NCBI RefSeq assembly: GCF_014641855.1
Contig: NZ_BMII01000010.1
Coordinates: 1 to 64,000, forward strand
Length of the DNA: 64,000 nt
DNA from: Shewanella inventionis
GTDB lineage: Bacteria > Pseudomonadota > Gammaproteobacteria > Enterobacterales > Shewanellaceae
Reading direction: 5' to 3'
Shown piece after piece: positions 18,099-27,498 of this stretch. The notes below the pieces were generated by a model, which was given only the letters and a program-made list of their open reading frames with translations, ran no database searches and was not told the origin of the DNA. Numbering within the stretch: position 1 is the stretch's first letter; each line of letters starts with the position of its first letter. A program made the translations under genes and the position numbers.

Positions 18099-19358
18099 AT
18101 GAATCACAACAAAAATTCCCTTTCATTTTTTGCACAAATGCAGAGTCTTTTGCAAGCAACCGGCCCTGGTATTTTAATGGCAGCAGCCGCCATTGGGGCA
18201 TCACATCTAGTCGCATCGACACGTGCAGGGGCTGAGTTTGGCTGGCAATTAGCCTGGCTAATATTGTTGGTCAACATTCTAAAATATCCCTTTTTTGCCG
18301 CAGGCGCTCGCTATACCGCCGCAACAGGGGAAAGCTTACTCCAGGGTTACCAAAAACAAGGCCGAGGGTATTTAATGCTGTTTACTGGGTTAAACATCAT
18401 AGCCGCTATCGCCAGCACAGCAGGGGTATGCATGCTCACGGCCGCCATGCTAACTCAGTTTATTCCGCTCTCAATTGATGTATTAGCCCTAATCGTATTG
18501 CTAAGTTCGCTGGCGTTACTGATATTTGGCCATTACAAACTGCTCGATAAACTCACAAAAGTGATTATGCTTGCCCTCACGCTCACCACACTCATCGCCG
18601 TTGCATTAGCATTTAATCACCAAACCGGCTTTGCTACGCCATCGGTCAGTGAGTCTCCCTGGCAATGGGCTTATGTCGGTTTTTTAGTGGCAATGATGGG
18701 CTGGATGCCAGCCCCAATTGAAGTCAGTGCTTGGAACTCCTTATGGCTAGTTGAAAAACGCAAAAGCCAAACCGTAACAGCAAAACAGGCAATTTTCGAC
18801 TTCAACCTAGGGTATGTCACCACCGCAATATTGGCGATTGTGTTTTTAGCCCTGGGCGCATTAGTGATGCACGGCAGTGGCGAGCGCTTCTCAGATTCTG
18901 GGGCGGTATTTGCCTCACAACTCATCACCCTCTATAGCCAGGTGATGGGCAACGAAACCCGCTACTTGATTGGAATTGTGGCGTTTTTATGTATTTTTAG
19001 CACCACAGTCACTGTTATCGATGGCTACAGCCGCACCCTGGATATGGGGTGGAAATTGCTATCTAATAGCCAATCGCCACGCAACTACTTAACCCCAGTC
19101 ATGCTAGCGGTGAGTGCTTTAGGCTTGTTACTGATTTTATTTTTTAAAGGCGCGTTACTGCCACTGCTTGAGTTTGTGATGATCCTAGCCTTTATGACCA
19201 CAGTGATTTTTGCCTGGTTAAACTTCCGCTTAATGGTGAGTGATAACCTCCCAAAACAACATCGCTATGGCTCAGCAATGGTGGCACTATCCTGGCTTGG
19301 CCTAGTGTATTTAGTCGGTTTTGCCTTACTGTTTATTTATTGGTATTTAACAAAGTGA
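18099..19358 (+). CDS. NRAMP-like divalent metal transporter without DPGN motif
   Basis: The 419-residue inner-membrane protein has about 11 membrane helices and the NRAMP fold. TM1 is recognisable from GPGILMAAAAIGASHLVASTRAG, but the metal-binding DPGN of NRAMP is replaced by GASH. TM6 has WMPAPIEV where NRAMP has MPH. Metal choice, and perhaps the substrate itself, therefore differ from MntH. I place the start at ATG 18099; a TTG at 18087 would add four residues. It follows the PH-domain gene by 16 bases and precedes the serine hydrolase gene by 10 bases. Confidence 0.85.
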   Translation: MNHNKNSLSFFAQMQSLLQATGPGILMAAAAIGASHLVASTRAGAEFGWQLAWLILLVNILKYPFFAAGARYTAATGESLLQGYQKQGRGYLMLFTGLNIIAAIASTAGVCMLTAAMLTQFIPLSIDVLALIVLLSSLALLIFGHYKLLDKLTKVIMLALTLTTLIAVALAFNHQTGFATPSVSESPWQWAYVGFLVAMMGWMPAPIEVSAWNSLWLVEKRKSQTVTAKQAIFDFNLGYVTTAILAIVFLALGALVMHGSGERFSDSGAVFASQLITLYSQVMGNETRYLIGIVAFLCIFSTTVTVIDGYSRTLDMGWKLLSNSQSPRNYLTPVMLAVSALGLLLILFFKGALLPLLEFVMILAFMTTVIFAWLNFRLMVSDNLPKQHRYGSAMVALSWLGLVYLVGFALLFIYWYLTK

Positions 19359-19368
19359 TGTTTTTAAA

Positions 19369-20412
19369 ATGATGGTTATAAACCGCGTCAAACAAAGGTT
19401 AAAGCAAGCTGCGGTATTACTCAGCCTAAACCTGTTACCTTTATCTGCTTTGGGGTTAACCCTAACTAATGCCGATGTGCAAACAATAGTCGATCAGGGC
19501 TCAAGACCCTTTACAGGCAATATATTAATCCGCGACAGCCAGCAAACTTATGTCGACTTGGCCAAAGGAGATGGCATTCGCGCTGACAGCCGCTTTCTCA
19601 TTGGCTCCATCTCTAAAACCATTACTGCCACGCTAATTATGCGCGCGGTTGATCAACAAAAATTATCATTAAGCGATAACATTAGCGATCACCTTAATAT
19701 CACCACCAAACAACCGATCACTGTCGCGCAATTACTTAATCACACCTCAGGCATACTCCCGCCAACATCTGCGGAGCAACATGCACAATTGCAATTTACA
19801 CCAGGCAGCCAGTTTAGTTACTCAAATTACGGCTACAAACTGCTTGGCGATATACTGAGCCAGCGCTATCAAATGCCCTACTCTGACCTGGTAAACCAAT
19901 TTGCTAAGCAATATCAGCTCGATATAAGCGCTGACGTAGGTGAAATCACTGAACTATATGCAAAGCAGCCACGACTCGTGCCCGGATTGATGGAGCAGCA
20001 ACAGCAACAAGTGCTGTTAGATGAGCTCACCATAGATAATGGCTTAATTGCTTTTGGCGCCATGCAGGCCACTAGCCAAGGGATTGCTGCATTTATTTCA
20101 GGCTTACCCCAGTTTTTATCTTCTGCCAGCATAAAAGCAATGACATCACCTAGTGCCAAAAGGCCACATCGATGGGGCGAACTTGGTTACGGGTATGGTT
20201 TACAAATTAGCCAGAATGCAGGCCTGGTTGAATACAGCCATACAGGTTACCTGCCCGGCTACATTAGCCTGATGCTCTACTACCCACAAACGCAATTAAG
20301 CGTAGTGATTTTAGAAAACACCTCATGGGACCTAAACAACATGGAGCGCGTATTTGGTTTGCATGACAAAATCCGCTTTGCCATAAGAAATCAATTAAAA
20401 ACTGACGAATAA
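19369..20412 (+). CDS. exported serine hydrolase, class C beta-lactamase-like family
   Basis: The 347-residue protein has a signal peptide (AAVLLSLNLLPLSALG) and the serine-hydrolase triad motifs of the beta-lactamase/penicillin-binding fold: SISK at residues 80-83, YSN in FSYSNYGYKLLGD, and HTG in YSHTGYLPGY in place of KTG. The order and spacing fit class C-like esterases or D-aminopeptidases rather than a resistance enzyme. It sits 10 bases after the NRAMP-like gene, with only a weak ribosome site, and may be the last gene of that operon. Confidence 0.85.
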   Translation: MMVINRVKQRLKQAAVLLSLNLLPLSALGLTLTNADVQTIVDQGSRPFTGNILIRDSQQTYVDLAKGDGIRADSRFLIGSISKTITATLIMRAVDQQKLSLSDNISDHLNITTKQPITVAQLLNHTSGILPPTSAEQHAQLQFTPGSQFSYSNYGYKLLGDILSQRYQMPYSDLVNQFAKQYQLDISADVGEITELYAKQPRLVPGLMEQQQQQVLLDELTIDNGLIAFGAMQATSQGIAAFISGLPQFLSSASIKAMTSPSAKRPHRWGELGYGYGLQISQNAGLVEYSHTGYLPGYISLMLYYPQTQLSVVILENTSWDLNNMERVFGLHDKIRFAIRNQLKTDE

Positions 20413-20413
20413 T

Positions 20414-20442
20414 CTGACGCTTCGCGCATAACTCGTTATAAT
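20414..20442 (+). promoter_or_regulatory. sigma-70-type promoter for yehS-like gene
   Basis: CTGACG (-35, 20414-20419), a 17-base spacer and a perfect TATAAT (20437-20442) lie in the short gap before the DUF1456 gene. Confidence 0.5.
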
Positions 20443-20496
20443 AGTCATTCGTCACTTGACCTAAACCAAACATGCGCAGCCGCGCCAGAGAACCTT

Positions 20497-20961
20497 ATGA
20501 TTAACAATGATATTCTTCGCCGTATTCGTTTTGTGTTTGACTACTCAAACGCCAAAATGATTAACATTTTCAGCCAAGCTAATACCGAAATCACCTCAGA
20601 TCAAATTATTGCCTTACTGAAAAAAGAGGACGAAGAAGGTTATCAAGCGTGTAATGACAAATTAATGTGTCAGTTTTTAGATGGATTGATTATCAATAAT
20701 CGTGGTCTAAAACCCGGTACTGAAGTGCCAGCACCATTAAAGCAATTAACCAATAACTTAATATTTAAAAAATTACGCGTTGCCCTAGAAATGCGTGAAG
20801 AAGACATCATAGCCACCTTAGCCCTAGCCGATTTTGCCATGTCAAAATCTGAGCTTGGCGCACTATTTCGTAACCCTGACCACAAAAACTATAAAACCTG
20901 CGGCGATCAAGTGTTACGTAATTTTGTAAAAGGGTTATCGATTAAACATCGTGGTAAGTAA
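20497..20961 (+). CDS. yehS: DUF1456 family protein (YehS-like)
   Basis: The 154-residue cytosolic protein consists of two tandem copies of the DUF1456 domain. In each, a stretch like NDILRRIRFVFDYSNAKMINIF or FKKLRVALEMREEDIIATL is followed by a long helix and an ending such as CQFLDGLIINNRG or RNFVKGLSIKHRG. Homologues like E. coli YehS have the same length; their role is unknown. GAG six bases before the ATG and a sigma-70-like promoter just upstream support the start. Confidence 0.88.
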   Translation: MINNDILRRIRFVFDYSNAKMINIFSQANTEITSDQIIALLKKEDEEGYQACNDKLMCQFLDGLIINNRGLKPGTEVPAPLKQLTNNLIFKKLRVALEMREEDIIATLALADFAMSKSELGALFRNPDHKNYKTCGDQVLRNFVKGLSIKHRGK

Positions 20962-20984
20962 TATACAGTAACCTTATTATATTA

Positions 20985-21010
20985 ATGCGTAGCTTAGGCT
21001 GCGCATTTTT
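20985..21010 (+). terminator. intrinsic terminator after the DUF1456 gene
   Basis: Stem ATGCGTAGC / GCTGCGCAT (one T-G pair), loop TTAG, then TTTTT. Confidence 0.85.
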
Positions 21011-21208
21011 GTTTCTGATATTTGTCACTCATATTTGTCCCTAGGGATATGCATTCAAACAACACACTTGAGTCAACTGAATAAAAGTACAAGATAAAAA
21101 AGGTGATTTTAGTCACTTAACAGACCACAAAAAATACCAGACGTGATAATCTATAATGATAAATATTTTAATAACGATCAAATACGATCTCACACATTAA
21201 GGTTCCCC

Positions 21209-22897
21209 ATGGACGATAATAAACGCCCCCTATATCTTCCTTTCGCTGGCCCTGCGATCCTTGAATCACCACTGCTTAACAAAGGCACTGCATTTAGTGA
21301 AGAAGAACGCATTTACTTTAACCTCGAAGGCCTATTGCCTTGGGTGATTGAAACCATCGACGAGCAAGCATCACGCGCTTACGATCAATTCAAAAGTTTC
21401 AACAACGACCTTGATAAGCATATTTATTTACGCAACATCCAGGACACCAACGAAACCTTATTTTACCGTTTACTGCGTAATCACATCAGCGAAATGATGC
21501 CGATTATCTACACCCCAACAGTAGGCTTAGCCTGTGAGCGTTTCTCTAAAAACTATCGCCGTAACCGTGGGTTATTTATTTCTTACCCAAACAAAGACCG
21601 CATTGACGACATTTTAAATAACTCTACTCGTCATAAAGTGAAGGTGATTGTTGTTACCGACGGCGAGCGTATTTTAGGCCTTGGCGATCAGGGTATTGGC
21701 GGCATGGGGATCCCCATTGGTAAATTATCGCTTTATACCAGCTGTGGTGGTATCAGCCCTGCATACTGTTTAGCTGTTACCCTAGACGTGGGCACAGATA
21801 ACCCGCACTTACTCGAAGACCCAATGTACATGGGCTGGCGCCACCAGCGTATTGGTGGCGACGAATACGCAGAATTTGTTGAAGAATTTATGCAAGCGGT
21901 GAATCGTCGCTGGCCAGATGCGTTAATCCAATTTGAAGATTTTGCACAAAAAAATGCCATGCCATTGCTTGAGCGTTACAAAGATCAATATTGCAGCTTT
22001 AATGACGATATTCAGGGCACTGCAGCCGTTACCGTTGGGTCATTGCTAGCCGCTTGTAAAGCCGCTAACAGCAAATTAAGCCAGCAGCGAGTCACCTTTT
22101 TAGGTGCCGGTAGTGCCGGTTGTGGTATAGCCGAAGCCATTGTGGCGCAAATGGTTGCAGAGGGCATTAGCGACGAACAAGCTCGCTCGCAAGTCTTTAT
22201 GGTAGACCGTTGGGGCTTACTACTGGACAACATGCCTAACCTATTGCCATTTCAGCAAAAGTTAGCTCAGCAAAGCAAACGTGTAAACACTTGGGACAAC
22301 TACAGCGATAACATTTCATTACTCGATGTTGTCAACAATGCCAAACCAACCGTATTAATTGGCGTGTCTGGTGCACCTGGGCTGTTTACCGAAGAAATCA
22401 TTCGCGCCATGCACAGCCACTGTGAACGCCCGATTGTGTTTCCATTATCAAACCCAACAAGCCGTGTTGAAGCAACACCAAAAGACATTTTGCACTGGAC
22501 ATCTGGCCAAGCATTAGTGGCAACAGGTAGCCCATTTGAGCCCGTTGTGGTTAATGGTCAAACCTATGAAATTGCCCAATGTAATAACAGCTTTATTTTC
22601 CCGGGTATTGGTTTAGGCGTACTCTCATGTGGCGCCAAACGCGTGTCAGATGAAATGCTTATGGCGTCTAGCCAAGCATTATCAGAATGCTCGCCATTGG
22701 GTAAAAGTGGTACAGGCTCGTTACTGCCAAAACTTGAAGATATTCAAGAAGTCAGCAAATACATTGCCTTTGCAGTAGCCCGAACCGCAATTGACCAAGG
22801 GTTAGCACTGCCATGTACCGATGAGCTGCTAAAACAATCGATAGAGGCCAACTTCTGGGAACCAGAATATCGCCGCTATAGACGCACCTCGTTTTAA
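21209..22897 (+). CDS. maeA: NAD-dependent malic enzyme
   Basis: MaeA oxidises and decarboxylates malate to pyruvate with NAD. The 562-residue length is that of E. coli MaeA (565). Conserved blocks are visible: [14 protein letters not shown] near residues 100-115 with the catalytic Tyr, [25 protein letters not shown] with the catalytic Lys, FEDFAQKNA with metal-ligand acids, and [13 protein letters not shown], the NAD-binding loop. I start at ATG 21209 ([12 protein letters not shown]), with AAGG seven bases upstream. An in-frame extension to 21143 adds a non-conserved lead. A terminator follows. Confidence 0.95.
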   Translation: MDDNKRPLYLPFAGPAILESPLLNKGTAFSEEERIYFNLEGLLPWVIETIDEQASRAYDQFKSFNNDLDKHIYLRNIQDTNETLFYRLLRNHISEMMPIIYTPTVGLACERFSKNYRRNRGLFISYPNKDRIDDILNNSTRHKVKVIVVTDGERILGLGDQGIGGMGIPIGKLSLYTSCGGISPAYCLAVTLDVGTDNPHLLEDPMYMGWRHQRIGGDEYAEFVEEFMQAVNRRWPDALIQFEDFAQKNAMPLLERYKDQYCSFNDDIQGTAAVTVGSLLAACKAANSKLSQQRVTFLGAGSAGCGIAEAIVAQMVAEGISDEQARSQVFMVDRWGLLLDNMPNLLPFQQKLAQQSKRVNTWDNYSDNISLLDVVNNAKPTVLIGVSGAPGLFTEEIIRAMHSHCERPIVFPLSNPTSRVEATPKDILHWTSGQALVATGSPFEPVVVNGQTYEIAQCNNSFIFPGIGLGVLSCGAKRVSDEMLMASSQALSECSPLGKSGTGSLLPKLEDIQEVSKYIAFAVARTAIDQGLALPCTDELLKQSIEANFWEPEYRRYRRTSF

Positions 22898-22917
22898 TTA
22901 ATATTAAGCGCCTTAAA

Positions 22918-22950
22918 ACAAAAAATCCCAGCTAGGCTGGGATTTTTTAT
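22918..22950. terminator. bidirectional terminator between maeA and the DUF3069-like gene
   Basis: AAAAATCCCAGC-TAG-GCTGGGATTTTTT is a perfect hairpin with A on one side and T on the other, placed between convergent genes. Confidence 0.92.
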
Positions 22951-22991
22951 GTTTGCTTACAATGGTTGAGTAAACATTAAGCCGACATTAC

Positions 22992-23411
22992 CTACTTAAA
23001 ACTGTTAAACATTGAGCGATCTGTACGGGCTTTTTTAAGCTTGCGAATGCACTCTTTAAGCGACTGCTCAGCTAAACGGCCAAATACGCCATCGTATTCA
23101 TTGTTTTGCATTTCTTCTTCAGAATCGGCACTGTCTGCAATTTCTTGCGCAACGCGGCTAAGTTGCATCCACGCATTGGCAATATAAAAACCATGAAACT
23201 CAGCTTTAGTCATTAACTTTTGTGCACTACCTGGTAAAGCATCCCAAGCTTGAGCAAACACATTGGCATTGTCTGCTACCAACTCATTAAATAAGCCTTC
23301 GTAAGCCTCTAATAGTGTTTCAGGTAATTTGTCCATGGGTAACACTTTATTAGCCACATTATATGAAATTTGCTTTGCTACTTTTTCATATTCTTGATCA
23401 ACTTTGCTCAT
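22992..23411 (-). CDS. DUF3069-like conserved hypothetical protein
   Basis: The 139-residue acidic, mostly helical cytosolic protein has no signal peptide. I recall it as a DUF3069 family member, found mainly in Shewanella and Vibrio, of unknown role. Features include AWDALPGSAQKLMTKAEFHGFYIANAWMQLSRV and a basic tail (KECIRKLKKARTDRSMFNSFK). GAGAG upstream of the ATG supports the start. It has no operon partner. Confidence 0.65.
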   Translation of the reverse strand: MSKVDQEYEKVAKQISYNVANKVLPMDKLPETLLEAYEGLFNELVADNANVFAQAWDALPGSAQKLMTKAEFHGFYIANAWMQLSRVAQEIADSADSEEEMQNNEYDGVFGRLAEQSLKECIRKLKKARTDRSMFNSFK

Positions 23412-23511
23412 GATACTCTCTCTACTTTAGCAATAATTTACATGATGTTTGGCCAACGCTCAGGCGCTTGTCTGCCAACTCTGCAAGGCTAAGTGAATAA
23501 AGCCAAGTGTA

Positions 23512-23567
23512 TATACCCAAACAACCTGAACACGCAGAACCTCGTATCATCAAGTTGATTGGGTATA
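23512..23567. repeat. REP-like intergenic inverted repeat
   Basis: The arms TATACCCAAACAACCTGA (23512-23529) and TCAAGTTGATTGGGTATA (23550-23567) pair at 16 of 18 positions around a 20-base centre. This TATACCCAA...TTGGGTATA design is a scattered repeat I recall from Shewanella and related genomes. It fills most of the 353-base gap between the DUF3069-like gene and the TPR-GGDEF gene; the rest holds nothing I recognise. Confidence 0.75.
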
Positions 23568-23764
23568 CAAACCAACATCACAAAGGCGTCTTTATACCCG
23601 GGTGTTAAACCGAATGCAAACATGCTTTAGCGTCACAATGACTGCCCAGCTAAGGTGTAACAAAAAATCAACATCCATGGTTGCATTGCATTGTTTGTAT
23701 ACAAGACATTTGTTTAAAAAAACGCTAATCTAAACAATAATAATTAAAATGAGACTCAGTCGCT

Positions 23765-25651
23765 TTGTTTAAATCAATATTCTCAACAATCATTTATTGC
23801 CTAATAGTGCTGTTGTTAATAACAATAACTGGCAAAGCAAATGCCACCCCTAGCGACAACCCGCGGGCGGATGAAATTTATCGATTGTTTGACAGTGGTG
23901 AATTTTTACCCGAAGAAAGAGTAAACAAGCTACTAGCAGAGTATAAAAGTACATTAGCTGCCAACGATTCAATTAGGCAACAATTACACATTAGATTAAC
24001 TTGCTGGAACTTACCCGCAGAGACCCCAGAGCAACTCAACGCAGCGGTAGATTATGCCAATGAGTACCTCAAGATTTACAGCCAACCTAGCCCATCACTC
24101 ATTCAGGTAGACTTACAATATTGCAAAGCGTGGTACTTGCATTACCTTAACAAAAACAATGTGCTTTTTGACGATTTAAACACCGCTATCGAAAATGCCT
24201 ATTTACTAGAAGACCCACGCCTAATTGCCGATGGCCGCAGTATCCGAGGCACCATTTTATCTTATAAAGGGCACTTTTCTGCCGCACTAGAAGATCTCAT
24301 CAAAGCACAAAATCTGTATGACACGCTCAATACCCCTTATTGGGCCAACGTCAATTTGGGCGAGCTGGCTAACACTTACCGACGCTTTGGCGATGCCAAA
24401 ACAGCGCTAAAATACCAATTAAAAATTGAACAGTACTACCGTAAAAATAAGCAACTCTTTGCCGCTACACAAATTAATACCGACATTGCTTATTCACTTG
24501 AAGAGCTAGGCCAATATCAGCAAGCCATTGACAGATTTAAACAAAGTCATGCATTTTGGCTTAACGAAAAAGAACCCGCAGCCGCGGCAAACATGTCTGT
24601 AAACATTGGCGGTAACTTAATTAAATTACGCCGCTTTACACAGGCACAAAAACAACTCGAACAAGCCGAAAAGTTCATCACATCAAACAATAATGGCAGT
24701 TACGGCTACTTAAATTTATATCTGGCTGAAGTTCATCATCAACTTGGTCAGCACAAAATCGCGTTAACATACACCCAAAAAGCACAAAGCGCATTTAGAG
24801 AAAGCGAAAACACTCGGGGCCTTAATCAAGCCTTAATGCTAACAAGCACAATCTATGAAGCGTTAGCGCAATGGTCCGACGCATACTACTCGTTATCTGC
24901 CTATGTTGACTCACACCTAGCACTCGACAAACAATCCATTTCAGATCGCAACGCAGAAATGCAAACTCGATTTGACACAAACAAAATACAATCAGAAAAC
25001 GAATGGTTAGTACAACGAGACAAAGACAAAGAGCAGCAACTACAAATACTGCAACGCAATGAACAAATGCAAATTATTATTATTGTTCTCGTGGCCATTA
25101 TTTTAGCCATTGTATCGGTATTTGCATACAGACAAGTTATGCGAAAACAACAATTTAAAGCTTTAGCATTAACCGACGAACTAACCAACCTATCAAACCG
25201 TCGCGACACCTACACACAAGGCCAGCGCTTTTTAAAAACGGCCAAACAGTCTGGTAAACCCTTTTCTATCATTTCATTTGATGCAGACCACTTTAAAAAA
25301 GTGAATGACAATTTAGGCCACGAAATCGGCGACAAAGTACTAATCAAATTAGCCTCAATTTGCTCAAGTATGATGCGCGAAACCGATGTGGTAGGCCGAG
25401 TAGGCGGCGAAGAGTTTTTAATTTTGCTTCCTAATATCGACAAGCAACAGGCAATCGACATCGCGACTCGTTTAATTGACACCATCGCCAATTATGATTG
25501 GTGCCAAATTTCGCCTAACTTAGTGCAAACCGTCAGTGCCGGAGTGGCAAGCTACAGTAACGAAACAGAATTATCCCCCTTATTACTCAAAGCCGATAAA
25601 GCACTCTATTCAGCTAAGGCTGCCGGCAGAAACTGTGTCAAAGCCGAGTAA
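23765..25651 (+). CDS. diguanylate cyclase with periplasmic TPR sensor region
   Basis: The GGDEF domain makes cyclic di-GMP from two GTP. The 628-residue protein has an N-terminal signal or anchor (IFSTIIYCLIVLLLITITG) and about 350 residues of TPR-like helix pairs in the periplasm. A membrane helix sits near 436-455, followed by a cytosolic GGDEF domain with DADHFKKVND and an active GGEEF at 547-551. RETD lies five residues before GGEEF, so the inhibitory I-site is intact. The start is TTG 23765: only this start includes the signal, and no ATG is near. It lies 17 bases before queG and may share its transcript. Confidence 0.9.
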   Translation: MFKSIFSTIIYCLIVLLLITITGKANATPSDNPRADEIYRLFDSGEFLPEERVNKLLAEYKSTLAANDSIRQQLHIRLTCWNLPAETPEQLNAAVDYANEYLKIYSQPSPSLIQVDLQYCKAWYLHYLNKNNVLFDDLNTAIENAYLLEDPRLIADGRSIRGTILSYKGHFSAALEDLIKAQNLYDTLNTPYWANVNLGELANTYRRFGDAKTALKYQLKIEQYYRKNKQLFAATQINTDIAYSLEELGQYQQAIDRFKQSHAFWLNEKEPAAAANMSVNIGGNLIKLRRFTQAQKQLEQAEKFITSNNNGSYGYLNLYLAEVHHQLGQHKIALTYTQKAQSAFRESENTRGLNQALMLTSTIYEALAQWSDAYYSLSAYVDSHLALDKQSISDRNAEMQTRFDTNKIQSENEWLVQRDKDKEQQLQILQRNEQMQIIIIVLVAIILAIVSVFAYRQVMRKQQFKALALTDELTNLSNRRDTYTQGQRFLKTAKQSGKPFSIISFDADHFKKVNDNLGHEIGDKVLIKLASICSSMMRETDVVGRVGGEEFLILLPNIDKQQAIDIATRLIDTIANYDWCQISPNLVQTVSAGVASYSNETELSPLLLKADKALYSAKAAGRNCVKAE

Positions 25652-25668
25652 AATGCGTATAATTTGCG

Positions 25669-26907
25669 GTGAGTTTACTAAATGACAACACCATGACAGC
25701 CACAACCCCAGCACCAAACACCGCCGCTACGACTATAACAACTGAGCCATGCCCATTAACACAGGCCCAGCTTGATGCGCTTAGCAGACAAATAAAACAC
25801 TGGGGAAAAGCACTTGGCTTTGCTCATATCGGCGTGGCCGATATTGATTTAAGCCAACACGAAGCTGATTTACAAAACTGGTTAAACAAAGGCTACCACG
25901 GCGAAATGAATTACATGGCCAGCCATGGGATGATGCGAGCTAGACCTCACGAACTCCACCCCGGCACCTTAAGAGTCATTTGTGCCCGAATGGATTACCT
26001 GCCACCAGATGCAGGTTTTGCCAGTAACTTAACCGACCCCAACCTAGCCTACATCTCGCGATATGCTGGCGGCCGTGATTACCATAAAATGATCCGCCAA
26101 CGGCTCAAAAAGCTTGGCGATCAAATCACCGAACACTGTAAAACCTTAGGGTTTAATGACACAGACTTTAGGCCATTTGTCGACTCAGCCCCCGTACTAG
26201 AGCGGCCATTAGCCGACAAAGCAGGCATAGGCTGGACAGGTAAACACTCGCTGATTTTACATCCAGATGCAGGCAGCTGGTTTTTTTTAGGTGAGTTACT
26301 CGTAAACTTGCCACTGCCTTTAGACATCCCAATCAAAGAAGGCTGCAACACCTGTGTAGCCTGCATAAAATCGTGCCCAACCAATGCCATAGTCGAGCCT
26401 TACGTGGTCGACGCGCGCCGCTGTATATCGTATTTAACCATCGAACTACAAGGCGCCATTCCTGAAGAATTTAGGCCGTTAATAGGCAACCGCATATACG
26501 GCTGCGACGACTGCCAACTCGTTTGCCCAGTTAACAGCCAGGCACCAGTAACAGCCGAAACCGACTTTCATACCCGCCCAGCACTGTTCCAGCCAGAACT
26601 CATCACGTTATTTAACTGGTCAGAAGCGCTTTTTTTGCGCCAAACTGAAGGCAGCGCCATTAGGCGAATAGGCCACAAACGCTGGCTACGCAATATCGCC
26701 ATAGCATTAGGCAATGCCCCAGCAAACCCAAATATCATCAACGCACTCGAGCAACGTAAACACAGCGACGAAGTCGACGACATGGTACTCGAACATATCG
26801 ACTGGGCCATAACCCAACAAAAGCAAAAAGCGCCACAAGAAGCACTTTCACGCAAAACCCAACGGGTTATAAGAGCAATACAAAAAGGCCTACCAAGAGA
26901 TGCATAA
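25669..26907 (+). CDS. queG: epoxyqueuosine reductase
   Basis: QueG makes the last step of queuosine formation on tRNA, reducing epoxyqueuosine with cobalamin and two [4Fe-4S] clusters. The ferredoxin-like cysteines are visible as CNTCVACIKSCP and CDDCQLVCP. FVDSAPVLERPLADKAGIGWTGKHSLILH is the QueG signature, and the C-terminal HEAT-like helices follow (RNIAIALGNAP). The first 30 residues are Thr/Ala-rich and poorly conserved, so the start could be GTG 25669 or ATG 25693. Its cobalamin need fits the BtuB-type uptake gene in the window. Confidence 0.94.
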   Translation: MSLLNDNTMTATTPAPNTAATTITTEPCPLTQAQLDALSRQIKHWGKALGFAHIGVADIDLSQHEADLQNWLNKGYHGEMNYMASHGMMRARPHELHPGTLRVICARMDYLPPDAGFASNLTDPNLAYISRYAGGRDYHKMIRQRLKKLGDQITEHCKTLGFNDTDFRPFVDSAPVLERPLADKAGIGWTGKHSLILHPDAGSWFFLGELLVNLPLPLDIPIKEGCNTCVACIKSCPTNAIVEPYVVDARRCISYLTIELQGAIPEEFRPLIGNRIYGCDDCQLVCPVNSQAPVTAETDFHTRPALFQPELITLFNWSEALFLRQTEGSAIRRIGHKRWLRNIAIALGNAPANPNIINALEQRKHSDEVDDMVLEHIDWAITQQKQKAPQEALSRKTQRVIRAIQKGLPRDA

Positions 26908-26963
26908 TGGCGATAAATCGTAAGACTAAACATAACTAGTCATCACAATTCATATCACTCGTG

Positions 26964-27170
26964 TTACTTATCTAAAGTAAACCCCACTTTTATGGTGACT
27001 TGCCAATGTGCAACCAACCCTTCTTCTAGATGACCGCGAGTTTCTACAACTTCAAACCAGCGTAAATGCTTTAGGGTTTTATTGGCTGACGCTATGGCAT
27101 TTTTAACGGCGTCATCTGAGCTAATGGGTGATGACCCTACAAGTTCGATAATTTTGTATGTGTGGCTCAT
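26964..27170 (-). CDS. dodecin family flavin-binding protein
   Basis: Dodecins form hollow 12-subunit shells that store FMN, riboflavin or lumichrome. The 68-residue length is typical. The family marks are [31 protein letters not shown], with the Trp that stacks on the flavin, and [11 protein letters not shown], with the Gln of the flavin site. AGGAG seven bases before the ATG sets the start. It converges with queG without an obvious terminator. Confidence 0.92.
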   Translation of the reverse strand: MSHTYKIIELVGSSPISSDDAVKNAIASANKTLKHLRWFEVVETRGHLEEGLVAHWQVTIKVGFTLDK

Positions 27171-27401
27171 GCTCGGCTCCTGTTATTTATCTGTTAGCAC
27201 CTATTCTCAGTATAGTATTAATACCATTGCGCGTTAGTAATTGATCTCTCAGCGATTTATTTTTTGCCTATTAAACGTAACCTCATGTTTAACCTAGTAA
27301 AGCCTTTGCCTGACGATAATTCAATAACTGTCAATCTTTAAGATTCACCCACCCCTTTCATTAACTAAAATTAATAGTTAAATATGTAAAAAAACTCATA
27401 C

Positions 27402-27425
27402 AGGCGTCTGGACGTCTAGAAGTTT
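27402..27425 (+). promoter_or_regulatory. MetJ operator: three tandem met boxes upstream of metR
   Basis: Three adjacent 8-mers, AGGCGTCT, GGACGTCT and AGAAGTTT, match the MetJ box AGACGTCT at 7, 7 and about 5 of 8 positions. MetJ binds two or more such boxes with S-adenosylmethionine and represses methionine genes, including metR in enterics. They lie 74 bases before the metR ATG, so repression by methionine supply is expected. The rest of the 328-base gap holds no gene. Confidence 0.85.
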
Positions 27426-27498
27426 ATTGTGGTACTCTGCTGCTATGCAACAGAATTGATTTCATCAGCTAGTTGAGCAAGATTCATGTGGAGAGAAA

